Assembly (NCBI GenBank): GCA_947444305.1
Contig: CANEZP010000001.1
Coordinates: 144,151-208,150 of the forward strand
DNA length: 64,000 nt
Direction: 5' to 3'
Origin: Pseudobdellovibrionaceae bacterium
Lineage (GTDB): Bacteria > Bdellovibrionota > Bdellovibrionia > Bdellovibrionales > UBA1609
The position numbers and the translations under genes were made by a program. Shown in pieces: positions 35,001 through 41,972 of this stretch. Position 1 is the first letter of the stretch, and every line of letters begins with the position of its first letter. The notes beneath the pieces were generated by a model. That model was given only the letters and a program-made list of their open reading frames with translations. It was not told the origin of the DNA and ran no database searches.

Positions 35001-35328
35001 CAAGGCTGGTCCGCAAAGCTTTCAGGTTCCAGTCGTTCTGAGCTTGTTGCATGAAAGCGGCCTTGATGCCGGAGCGAACGATGAACGAATACGATTTGAT
35101 TAAATTCGCGGCTTTGATGACTTCGGCCGAAGTGATTTCTTTTTGGATCTGGGCGCGAAGGGCGGCCTGTTGCTCCAGCGCCTTATCCAAATCACGGCCT
35201 TCGCTGATCTGTTCGTTCAGCGTGGCGATACTTTGGTTCAACGTCTGCTCGGAACCGGAACTGGAACCGGCGCCGGCCGCGTGGGCCGGGGAGAGCAATT
35301 GAAGGACGATGGCAAAGGCCAGAAACAT
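32062..35328 (-). CDS. Large secreted/membrane protein of unknown function, ATPase-operon gene 1
   Basis: A 1088-residue, overwhelmingly helical protein heading the five-gene operon. The ATG at 35328 has GAGG 5 bases upstream and opens directly into a signal peptide (MFLAFAIVLQLLSPAHA); the longer frame lacks one. After a Gly/Ser linker comes a long coiled-coil-prone region. Hydrophobic segments in the last third (TVIGIVVARRLIVPMA, then FWGVALTALPLLPALAPAFG) suggest membrane attachment. A scaffold role is a guess; no family recognised. Confidence 0.78.
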   Translation of the reverse strand: MFLAFAIVLQLLSPAHAAGAGSSSGSEQTLNQSIATLNEQISEGRDLDKALEQQAALRAQIQKEITSAEVIKAANLIKSYSFIVRSGIKAAFMQQAQNDWNLKALRTSLELTVPAEIYNRAMLLTELPSELIPVRTTKENVVLSVTDEMMISAGLKVMLRRLNDKNYEIAARCLLGYSFAVNYANAVSVSRERSKDDLTALAAMSQKPFCMKEDLVSVVRRQIDTRLSRTKNGVVRAELLNQMPEVISALPPVIRAASENLIRMGDEKVIVSENLVRVLVTPEYITERLNDDATNVLSLAQVAKLTEATKQLNVSFLRGDEKFLTIFDAQLLTDIKGLAKQLRSPLKLNDAEIERRLRLAQVIYLRDAMNSNIKRLTSSQLAQQATEALNISLAQALVASMIDVVPVVMTGLTEVHTKAVETMAEAAATRHLNSLTSIGQYNQWLNQTITKVQAAASDEKIANLQADGYAKAIREAANKIEATTGEQIADEKLPYKSQFIFKMLEGEIDKSSSRVQQWFKYVEKAGAYRDSVRAQSEVEAYIRKSMKNPESCEVKALTVTDKVGIFWENNLKSFFSGNAPVAPTTLDQNAIDCQRFVRLSTYGHLRNTQGAVDDMSEVVKALDTYWSVDNRNTMLAYYRKLLRLETLDQYRLLELVVQDEKTLAQLLNSTGGNAQLDSAISTTKTNIISNMNELLNAADLKGLAPVIARTNLLDVAFQGQSNLLSPSQTQSGLLSQSRGIEQLLFEQKIADLADLKKERDSRYDLTFALWKYHSDVKDRMKISLEAQRTQWNTIYGKGTESILTVIGIVVARRLIVPMATPFKAQGPSYWVQQKMTEYMSANKYIGRGYFTFLTAIFGADAAVQHYVGIPALMELEARDNRYAYSETENGGGILLNAANQWSNSLENGALIEDAKFRRFWGVALTALPLLPALAPAFGRMFEGLWTNPLARTDLYWRRLHAKDPEFLARQLNTLKKVKERRLRRLANYNVAELQALGLNPSTAPMELLNLENLQKALKTAEQSTNPLIKTRARVAYRKLVHDLYEEMGAYSAGSDYVNGIYSQIYGGPKNTQYINELVAEFEKVVLGL

Positions 35329-35418
35329 AGACACCTCATGGACTAGTTGAGCAATAACTGCGCCCACTCTACCCGAGTGTGTGTTTAAAAAATCTAGGTA
35401 ATTTTATATACTTAAGCA

Positions 35419-35433
35419 GTCTCGATACGAGAC
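35419..35433. promoter_or_regulatory. Perfect palindrome upstream of the five-gene operon
   Basis: GTCTCG-ATA-CGAGAC lies about 90 bases upstream of the operon start codon and next to a TATAAA-like stretch on the minus strand. Position and symmetry fit an operator for a dimeric regulator. Confidence 0.45.
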
Positions 35434-35479
35434 ATAGTGATTACTGATGCGAAATGACGTTTAAGGCTAGTCAGGTGAT

Positions 35480-35513
35480 AAAAAGAAACCGCGGTTTGCA
35501 CCGCGGTTTCTTT
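35480..35513 (-). terminator. Rho-independent terminator of the EF-hand protein gene
   Basis: A perfect 13-bp stem, AAAGAAACCGCGG (35482-35494) / CCGCGGTTTCTTT (35501-35513), with a 6-base loop. On the minus strand it ends in a T-rich tail. It is 57 bases past the stop of the gene at 35570, and separates it from the ATPase operon. Confidence 0.85.
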
Positions 35514-35569
35514 AAGCCCTAGAAAGATTTGAACTTATTTGAAAATTCGATCGGAAAGGATACTCAGAA

Positions 35570-36229
35570 CTACTTAGCAGAAGCAGTTGCGAAACGAGCG
35601 GCGAAAGCCGGGTTCAAACCGCAACGGGTAGCCAAGTTCGTCAAAGCGGGAACGGCATCCTTCGTGGTTTTCTTCAAAGCGGTCGAGTACGAGCGGATCA
35701 AATCAGCCGCGTAGCCGGTCAGGGTGCTATCAGCCAAATCCGAAGCTGCGGTCTCGTCGGCAGAAACAACGCCGTCGCCGTTCAAATCCGAATTTTTAGC
35801 GATATAAGCTAAGCCATTGATCGACGTTTGTTGGCGCATGTTTGCGGCAACAACGCTGTCAATCGTAGCGGAAAGGTTGGAGTAAGCGTCGGCGCTCAAG
35901 TGAGCGTCCAAGCAACCTTTATCTACAACCGTCGTGCGGAAAGCGTTGACCAAAGTTTCGGCAGAACGACCTTGGAGGCCTTGTACTTTTGAGATGTAAT
36001 CTTGAAACGAAGCAACGGCATCAGCAGCCGGAGCGTTTTGTGCGTGGATTGCGGCAACGACCGTGCGGATGTTGCTAGCGGCAACGGCGGCACCGGTGCC
36101 GACTTTCATAGCGGCTGCTCCACCTTTTGCGGCAGCGCCGATTTCGGGAACAACGCGGATAGCTTTACTTTTCATTTCGGCGTGTGCAGAGACACCAACC
36201 AAGAGGGCAAGAACGATAATTGATTTCAT
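35570..36229 (-). CDS. Small secreted protein with one EF-hand loop
   Basis: A 219-residue Ala-rich helical protein with a signal peptide (1-17, ending SAHA). A single canonical calcium-binding loop DLNGDGVVSADE lies at 148-159. Two Cys (106 and near 204) could form a disulfide. The ATG at 36229 has AAAGGAAG 6 bases upstream. It has its own terminator, so it is an independent unit just upstream of the ATPase operon on the same strand. Family not recognised. Confidence 0.8.
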   Translation of the reverse strand: MKSIIVLALLVGVSAHAEMKSKAIRVVPEIGAAAKGGAAAMKVGTGAAVAASNIRTVVAAIHAQNAPAADAVASFQDYISKVQGLQGRSAETLVNAFRTTVVDKGCLDAHLSADAYSNLSATIDSVVAANMRQQTSINGLAYIAKNSDLNGDGVVSADETAASDLADSTLTGYAADLIRSYSTALKKTTKDAVPALTNLATRCGLNPAFAARFATASAK

Positions 36230-36463
36230 GTAACTTCCTTTCAAATCTTTTTTGGGACTAAGTTCGTATTGATTATCCACTTGCAACCCTCAAGCCGGAA
36301 TGTCGAGATGTTTTTGTATTCGCTCTTCAAACCCCAGAAGAGTACCCAACCCCGCGTTACAAATCACAAATGTATAAAATCATGGATAACTCTAAGTCCG
36401 CTGGATAGTCCGCATTTTTCGGCCCCTTTGACAATTTTCGTTACCACCCAGAAATTAATACAT

Positions 36464-36805
36464 TTACCCCGGTGGCCAACTGAAACTGCGGCCTCCTAGC
36501 AGATGGACGTGGAGGTGGGGCACGCTCATTCCGGCATGCTCTCCTATATTAATGACAAGCCGGTAGCCGGATTGAGCAATTCCTTGCTTACGGGCTACTT
36601 GCGCCGCGGTCAGCAGCAGATGCCCCAGGATCTCTTTGTCCTCGGGTTTGGCCGCGCCGATGGATTCGATCTCTTTTTTGGGGACGACCAATAAATGGGT
36701 CGGCGCTTGGGCATTTATGTCACGCAGAACCGCGCAGTGTTCGTCTTGGAACACGATCTCGCCCTTAATTTCGCCGGAAATGATTTTTGTGAACAGGGTG
36801 GCCAT
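36464..36805 (-). CDS. HIT-family nucleotide hydrolase (HinT-like)
   Basis: A 113-residue protein with the histidine triad HLHVHLLGG near 97-105 and the N-terminal FTKIISGEIKGEIVFQDE. HinT proteins hydrolyse AMP-lysine and related phosphoramidates. Length and both motifs are typical. GGAGGA precedes the ATG. It is downstream of the ETF-quinone oxidoreductase on the same strand, 41 bases away. Confidence 0.95.
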   Translation of the reverse strand: MATLFTKIISGEIKGEIVFQDEHCAVLRDINAQAPTHLLVVPKKEIESIGAAKPEDKEILGHLLLTAAQVARKQGIAQSGYRLVINIGEHAGMSVPHLHVHLLGGRSFSWPPG

Positions 36806-36846
36806 AATTCCTCCGGGGCTGACGCGCCCGCGGAGGGCGCGGTATA

Positions 36847-38490
36847 TTACATTTGTTTATAATCGGGACCGCTGCCGCCTTCGCGCGGTTGCCAGCGGGG
36901 CCCGAGCACGTCGGTCGCTTTGCAGTCGACGCAGTTCGGGGCGTTAACGACGAGCTTGTCGCCCTGGCGTTCGTAAACGCCGGCCGGGCAAAGGGCCGCG
37001 TAGAAATCGGCCATTTCGGGAGTGATATCTTTACCCACGGTGAGGTGGCTCGGGATGTCGTCTCTAGTTTTGTTGCCGGACATGTACACCGCGTCGACCT
37101 TGCTCAAACCAACTTTGTCGGTGGGGAAGTCGGGCGTGACGAATTGTTTAGGCTCGTCGGCGTCTTCTTCCGCGTGATCGGCATCGCCGGGGAAAGCACC
37201 GCCGGTTACCGTCATTAGCGCGGCCTTCACGCCGCCGACGTAGAAGCCGTCCTTGAATGCGTGGCGCATGTTGCGAACACCTTTGAGATCCGACCAAATC
37301 TCGCTGTCTTTGAGCGCTTGGTCGTAGGTAGCGAGTGCGTTCTTACCCGTGTCGCCGCTTTTGATCGCGTTAAAGATCGAGCGGGCGGCAAAAATTCCGG
37401 AAAGCATGGCGTAGTGAATACCTTTGAGCGCGGGTACGTTCACGAGGCCGACGCAATCGCCGGTCATGACGAGGCCGTCGCCGGTGAAGGAGCTCGGCAA
37501 TGCGTGGAAGCCACCTTCGGGAATGGTCTTCGCGCCCCATTCGATGCATTGTCCCCCGTCCAAATACTGTTTGAAGAACGGATGCTGCTTCATGTGTTGC
37601 AACAACAGGTGAACGTCGAGGCGGGGATTTTTATAATCGAGACCCGCGACGAGACCGATCGAAATTTGATCGTCGGCCATGGGGTACATCCAGCTTCCGC
37701 CGAACGTATCTTTGGGCAACGGCCAGCCGAGCGTGTGCGTGATAAAGTCGGGGGCTTTCTTAACCTTCCAAATTTCTTTCACGCCGAGGGCGTAGACTTG
37801 CGGATATTTGCTCTGGATGTTTTGCCACTGCATGTAACTTTGCGCGAGCGGGCTGCGCGTGCCGTCGCTGAGTACGGTCACTTGCGCGCTGATGTCAGTG
37901 GCGGGCATGCCGTTGGGATCGGGCGTGCCGTCTTTCTTTAGTCCCGCGGGGGTCGTGCGAACTCCGACCACGCGCGTGCCTTCAACGAGCAGCGAGTCGA
38001 CCGGAAAGCCCGCCATGATGTTTACGCCGGCGGCTTCGGCTTTTTGCCCGAGCCAGCGCACCATCTCGCACGCCGAGGCGACGTAGTAACTGTGATTTTT
38101 CATGGTGGGCGGAGTGGGGATTCGAATCGCGCTTTCCTTGGTCATCAGATAGACTTTTTCGGCGGAGACCGCGCGGCGGAACGGAAAATCAGATTCTTTC
38201 AGATCGGGGAAGAGAGTACGGAAGCCGACGGGATTAACCACCGCGCCCGAAAGTGTGTGACCACCCAAGCTGCCGGCTTTTTCAAGTACGCCGATTTCTA
38301 GCTGCATGTTGTTTTCTTTGGCGAGCTTAGCCAACTCGATCGCGCCGCTTAAGCCCGCGGGGCCACCGCCGACGAACACGACGTCGAAAGGGACTACGTC
38401 ATCACCCTCCGGCTTGTGCGGGATGATGAATTTCTCTTGCGGTAATTCGGGTTGGAATTTTGCGGGAACGAAGCTGCCGTTCGAAGCCAT
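36847..38490 (-). CDS. Electron-transfer flavoprotein:quinone oxidoreductase
   Basis: A 547-residue flavoprotein that passes electrons from ETF (fed by acyl-CoA dehydrogenases) to quinone. The FAD-binding VVFVGGGPAGLSGAIELAKL lies near residue 33, with TGDCVGLVNVPALKGIHYAM later. The C-terminal 4Fe-4S region has CPAGVYE and NCVDCKATDV. The family motif is C-x2-C-x2-C; here the third Cys is Thr, leaving three of four ligands. The ATG at 38490 has AGGAG upstream; 40 extra upstream codons are spurious. Confidence 0.93.
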   Translation of the reverse strand: MASNGSFVPAKFQPELPQEKFIIPHKPEGDDVVPFDVVFVGGGPAGLSGAIELAKLAKENNMQLEIGVLEKAGSLGGHTLSGAVVNPVGFRTLFPDLKESDFPFRRAVSAEKVYLMTKESAIRIPTPPTMKNHSYYVASACEMVRWLGQKAEAAGVNIMAGFPVDSLLVEGTRVVGVRTTPAGLKKDGTPDPNGMPATDISAQVTVLSDGTRSPLAQSYMQWQNIQSKYPQVYALGVKEIWKVKKAPDFITHTLGWPLPKDTFGGSWMYPMADDQISIGLVAGLDYKNPRLDVHLLLQHMKQHPFFKQYLDGGQCIEWGAKTIPEGGFHALPSSFTGDGLVMTGDCVGLVNVPALKGIHYAMLSGIFAARSIFNAIKSGDTGKNALATYDQALKDSEIWSDLKGVRNMRHAFKDGFYVGGVKAALMTVTGGAFPGDADHAEEDADEPKQFVTPDFPTDKVGLSKVDAVYMSGNKTRDDIPSHLTVGKDITPEMADFYAALCPAGVYERQGDKLVVNAPNCVDCKATDVLGPRWQPREGGSGPDYKQM

Positions 38491-38592
38491 AGCGTTTGTG
38501 CTCCTATAATGTTTCGGGATTAAAATTAGGAGGTACTCAAGCATTTTGCAAGCGTATTGACCGGGCGCGGGGCTTGGGTCAAGCTGAAGACC

Positions 38593-38994
38593 ATGGCACT
38601 TTATCAGCACGACGGTCTTTTACTGCCTTACCAAATCCACTTCGCGCCGTTCGCGCACGATTTGCTCCTGCTGCAAGGCTCGCGTTTCAATTCAGACTAT
38701 TGGATTCCCGTGCTGAACGACTGGAAAGAGGAAGTTCCCGCCGGGGGCCGTGTGATCACTTGCGATTGGCAGCCCGAGACGGTGGGTGAGGGCGCGCTGG
38801 CCGAGTTCTTTCACCGGTTTTTTCAGACGCTCGGACTGCACGATCTTTTTGTGGTGGCTTGCGACGACGCGGTGGCGGTAGTGCACAAGATTGAGGCCGA
38901 TTTTCCCGGTATGGTGAACAAAACTTTGTTATTCCCGCGCAATCCTCCGCGCGGCGACGAATTGAAAGCGGCCGTTAACGAATTCGTTAAGTGA
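38593..38994 (+). CDS. Hypothetical protein, possible short alpha/beta-fold domain
   Basis: A 133-residue cytoplasmic protein (MALYQHDGLLLPYQIHF). The order of strands and the LLLLQGSRFNSDYW segment recall the first part of an alpha/beta hydrolase, but no nucleophile elbow is present. The ATG at 38593 is the first likely start; its ribosome site is weak. It is divergent from the ETF-quinone oxidoreductase gene and ends 12 bases from the convergent acyltransferase gene. Confidence 0.6.
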   Translation: MALYQHDGLLLPYQIHFAPFAHDLLLLQGSRFNSDYWIPVLNDWKEEVPAGGRVITCDWQPETVGEGALAEFFHRFFQTLGLHDLFVVACDDAVAVVHKIEADFPGMVNKTLLFPRNPPRGDELKAAVNEFVK

Positions 38995-39006
38995 TTCGTA
39001 CGGCCT

Positions 39007-40875
39007 TTAGACGTTTTTCTCTTCCAATAAATTCTGCACGATGGCCCGAACCGGTTTTGCTTGCAGTTGGTCCGGGGGGATCGGCGGGCCGGCTCGCAGT
39101 TCGACTTTAGATAGCCAGCCGCGCGGGAATTTCAGGAACGCGCGACCGCCGCCGAAGCTAAAGTAGCTGCCCCACAGCCCCCGCAACGCGAGCGGGATGA
39201 CCGGTACGGCGTCACGCCGCAGGATTTTTTCGAAACCTGTTTTGAACGGACTGAGATTGCCGTCGCGGGTGATTTGCCCTTCCGGGAAGATGCAGATGAT
39301 TTCGCCGCGGTTGAGCGCTTCCGAAATTTTATCGTAAGATGCTTTTAAAATCCCCACGTCCTCCTTCGGGCCGGCGATCGGGATCACCTTCGCTTGCATC
39401 ATTAGATATTTCAGCAAAGGCACTTCGAAGAACTTATAAAAGATTACGAACCGTACGGGGCGAGGGCAAAGTCCGAACACGATCAGCCAATCTACGAAAC
39501 TAACGTGGTTGCAAACCAAGATCGCCGGGCCCGTGGCCGGAATGTTGTGCAGATTTTCGCCCTTTAAGCGATAGACGGCGCGGGCAATCATCCACGCGAT
39601 AAAGCGCAGCGTGAATTCGGGCACGATCGAATAAATCCAAACGGCGATGAGCAAATTCGAAATCGCTAAGGTCAGAAAAATCTGCGGGTAGGTCATGTGT
39701 AACGCGTGAAAAACAATGACGCCGGCACTCGCGACGACCATGAAGACGGCGTTCATGATGTTGTTGCCCGCGAGGACGCGCGAACGAGTGGCTTCGGCGC
39801 TGCGCTTTTGCAGCATCGTGTACAGGGGCAAAATAAAAAATCCACCGAACACCGACATCATCGCGAAGTCGAAGAACAATCTTGCGCCGCTCGCGGTGCG
39901 CATAAATTCGGAGAGTGTAAGCAAAGCCTCGCCCCGAGCCATCGCGGCCGGTTGCGCGAAGTAAAGATCGACGAGAAAAATCGTCATACCGATCGAACCG
40001 AGCGGAACGAGACCGATTTCGATCCGTTTAAACGAAAGCTTGCCGCAGAGGACCGAGCCGACGCCGATGCCGATCGTAAACATCGCTAAGAAACATGTGA
40101 CCACGTGCTCGCCGCCGCCCAGAAAATCTTTGACGTAAACGGGCAAGATCGAAAGCACCGCCGCGGCGAAAAACCAAAACCATGAAATGCCCAGCACCGA
40201 GTAGAAGATAGATTTGCGTTGCTTAAGAATTTTGTAGGTCGAAATCATCGTCGGCCAAGGATTGTACTTAAGCTCGAGGTCCGGCGCGGCGGTCTGCACC
40301 TTTAGCACTTTGTGTCCGGTAAGCAGACCGGCCAAAGCCAGGCCGATGAGCGTGATCGTGAGCCAGAGTTCGCCGTCGGGCAGCGAGACGAGTAAACCTC
40401 CGGCGATCGTACCGATCAAAATGGCGAGGAAAGTGCCGAGTTCGATGTAGGCGTTGGCCTGCGTAAGCTCTTCGTCGCGTACAAGATCGGGCAGCATGCT
40501 GTATTTTACGGGGCCGAACAGCGCGGCCTGCATGCCCGCCAATAAGAGAACCGCGAAGAGCAGATAATAATTATGGTAGGTAAACCCGAACGCCGCGAGC
40601 GTCATGATCGCGAGCTCCCAAAATTTAATTTTTCGCACGAGCCAGGATTTTTCGAACTTATCGGCGAATTGTCCCGCGACGGGAGAGAAAAATATAAACG
40701 GCAAGATGAACAGCCCGCCGGCCAAGGCGACGAGCGATCCCGATTCGAGGCCCATTAGGCCGATGCCCTTGAACGTGATAAGGACAATCAACGCATTTTT
40801 CAAAACGTTGTCGTTCAGGGCGCCGAAGAACTGCGTCCAGAATAGGGGCCAAAATCTTTTGTCGGAGACGATCAT
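39007..40875 (-). CDS. LplT-like transporter fused to 1-acylglycerol-3-phosphate acyltransferase
   Basis: A 622-residue inner-membrane fusion. Residues 1-400 are a 12-helix MFS module of the lysophospholipid transporter (LplT) type, starting WTQFFGALNDNVLKNAL. Residues 430-620 are a PlsC acyltransferase with NHVSFVD and FPEGQITRDG. In E. coli LplT works with Aas, a PlsC domain joined to an acyl-ACP ligase; here the ligase is missing. Likely role: flipping and re-acylating lysophospholipid in the inner membrane. Confidence 0.88.
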   Translation of the reverse strand: MIVSDKRFWPLFWTQFFGALNDNVLKNALIVLITFKGIGLMGLESGSLVALAGGLFILPFIFFSPVAGQFADKFEKSWLVRKIKFWELAIMTLAAFGFTYHNYYLLFAVLLLAGMQAALFGPVKYSMLPDLVRDEELTQANAYIELGTFLAILIGTIAGGLLVSLPDGELWLTITLIGLALAGLLTGHKVLKVQTAAPDLELKYNPWPTMISTYKILKQRKSIFYSVLGISWFWFFAAAVLSILPVYVKDFLGGGEHVVTCFLAMFTIGIGVGSVLCGKLSFKRIEIGLVPLGSIGMTIFLVDLYFAQPAAMARGEALLTLSEFMRTASGARLFFDFAMMSVFGGFFILPLYTMLQKRSAEATRSRVLAGNNIMNAVFMVVASAGVIVFHALHMTYPQIFLTLAISNLLIAVWIYSIVPEFTLRFIAWMIARAVYRLKGENLHNIPATGPAILVCNHVSFVDWLIVFGLCPRPVRFVIFYKFFEVPLLKYLMMQAKVIPIAGPKEDVGILKASYDKISEALNRGEIICIFPEGQITRDGNLSPFKTGFEKILRRDAVPVIPLALRGLWGSYFSFGGGRAFLKFPRGWLSKVELRAGPPIPPDQLQAKPVRAIVQNLLEEKNV

Positions 40876-40986
40876 CTTAAGGGACAGCGGCTACTCCTCG
40901 GGCTTGCGCTTAACCAGAGGCGAAAATAGCGCGTAAATCCTTGAGCGTCTTTGTTTCTTTTCGTGAGATAAAGCCTTCGGCCTCGA

Positions 40987-41940
40987 TCACCCACCACGGA
41001 CCGGGAGTTTGGTGCCGCGGGCGCGTTCGATGGCGTCCCAGAAGAGGCCGTTTTTTAGGCCCACGTTGGGGACGATGATCTCGTTAATCTCGAAGATACG
41101 CATCATCTCGAGCGTCACCACCGCGGCGGGTAGGATGACGTCGGCGCGGTCGATGCGAAGTTGGAAGCGGCTCATACGGTCGTGCAAATTCAGCGCAAAT
41201 AATCTTTGTGAAAGGATCTCGAGATGATCGCGGTGGAAACGGTTTCGCGAACGGCTGAGACCGAGACGTGCGCAGAGTTTGCCCAGCGCACGCAGGTTGC
41301 CGCCGGTGCCCACCATCATTTGGATAGGCGTTTGTTGGCGGCCGAGTAAGGACATGCGTAAACGATAAAGCGGGGTGCGGACCCACTGCGCGATGTCTTC
41401 GTACTGATGTTTGCGGCTGACCTTTGACAATAACCTAACGGTTCCGAGCGGCAGACTTTCTTTGGTGATGAGTTTGCCTTGGCGGCTCATCACAACTTCG
41501 AGACTGCCGCCACCCATGTCGATGAGCAGAGAACTTTTGTGACGAATGTCGACGGCGTGCGAGACGGCTTTGTGCAATAAACTCGCTTCGAGTTTGCCGT
41601 TGATGAGTTTAACGTCGATGCCCGTGCGTTTTTTAAGTTGTTCGATCACGCGGCGTGAGTTGGTCGAGTCGCGCAGGGCGCTGGTGCCGACGGCGCGGAT
41701 TCGGGTCACGTTAAGACCTTCGCAAATTATACGGAAATGATTGAGCGCACGTTCAAGATCGAGCAGCGTGCGGGGTCGGATGTAGCCGGCCGAAAATGCG
41801 TCTTTGCCCAGGCGCACGCTGGCGCGCTGATCTTCTAGAACCGTGACTCTACCGTTTTTGGATTGCTGGCCTACGAAGAGGCGGATCGCGTTTGAACCGA
41901 TGTCGATCGAGGCTAAACGAAGCGCCGCTTTTGTATCCAT
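40987..41940 (-). CDS. Ppx/GppA-family phosphatase
   Basis: A 317-residue ASKHA-fold enzyme: LASIDIGSNAIRLFV at the N-terminus, AVGTSALRDSTNS, LLIDMGGGSLEV and GTGGNLRALG are all family motifs. It degrades polyphosphate or pppGpp; the two cannot be separated by eye. Only the catalytic core is present, without the HD-like C-terminal domain of long forms. It follows ppk directly. A TTG at 41976 that overlaps the ppk stop is an alternative start by coupling. Confidence 0.88.
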   Translation of the reverse strand: MDTKAALRLASIDIGSNAIRLFVGQQSKNGRVTVLEDQRASVRLGKDAFSAGYIRPRTLLDLERALNHFRIICEGLNVTRIRAVGTSALRDSTNSRRVIEQLKKRTGIDVKLINGKLEASLLHKAVSHAVDIRHKSSLLIDMGGGSLEVVMSRQGKLITKESLPLGTVRLLSKVSRKHQYEDIAQWVRTPLYRLRMSLLGRQQTPIQMMVGTGGNLRALGKLCARLGLSRSRNRFHRDHLEILSQRLFALNLHDRMSRFQLRIDRADVILPAAVVTLEMMRIFEINEIIVPNVGLKNGLFWDAIERARGTKLPVRGG

Positions 41941-41972
41941 CTTTTTATTGTGGCGGCGCTTTTTCGTACCAG

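Noticed and set aside
36429-36460. TTGACA sequence as a plus-strand promoter
   Set aside because: No suitable -10 at the right spacing and no plus-strand gene downstream.
37261-37941. 226-codon plus-strand frame
   Set aside because: Antisense of the certain ETF-quinone oxidoreductase gene.
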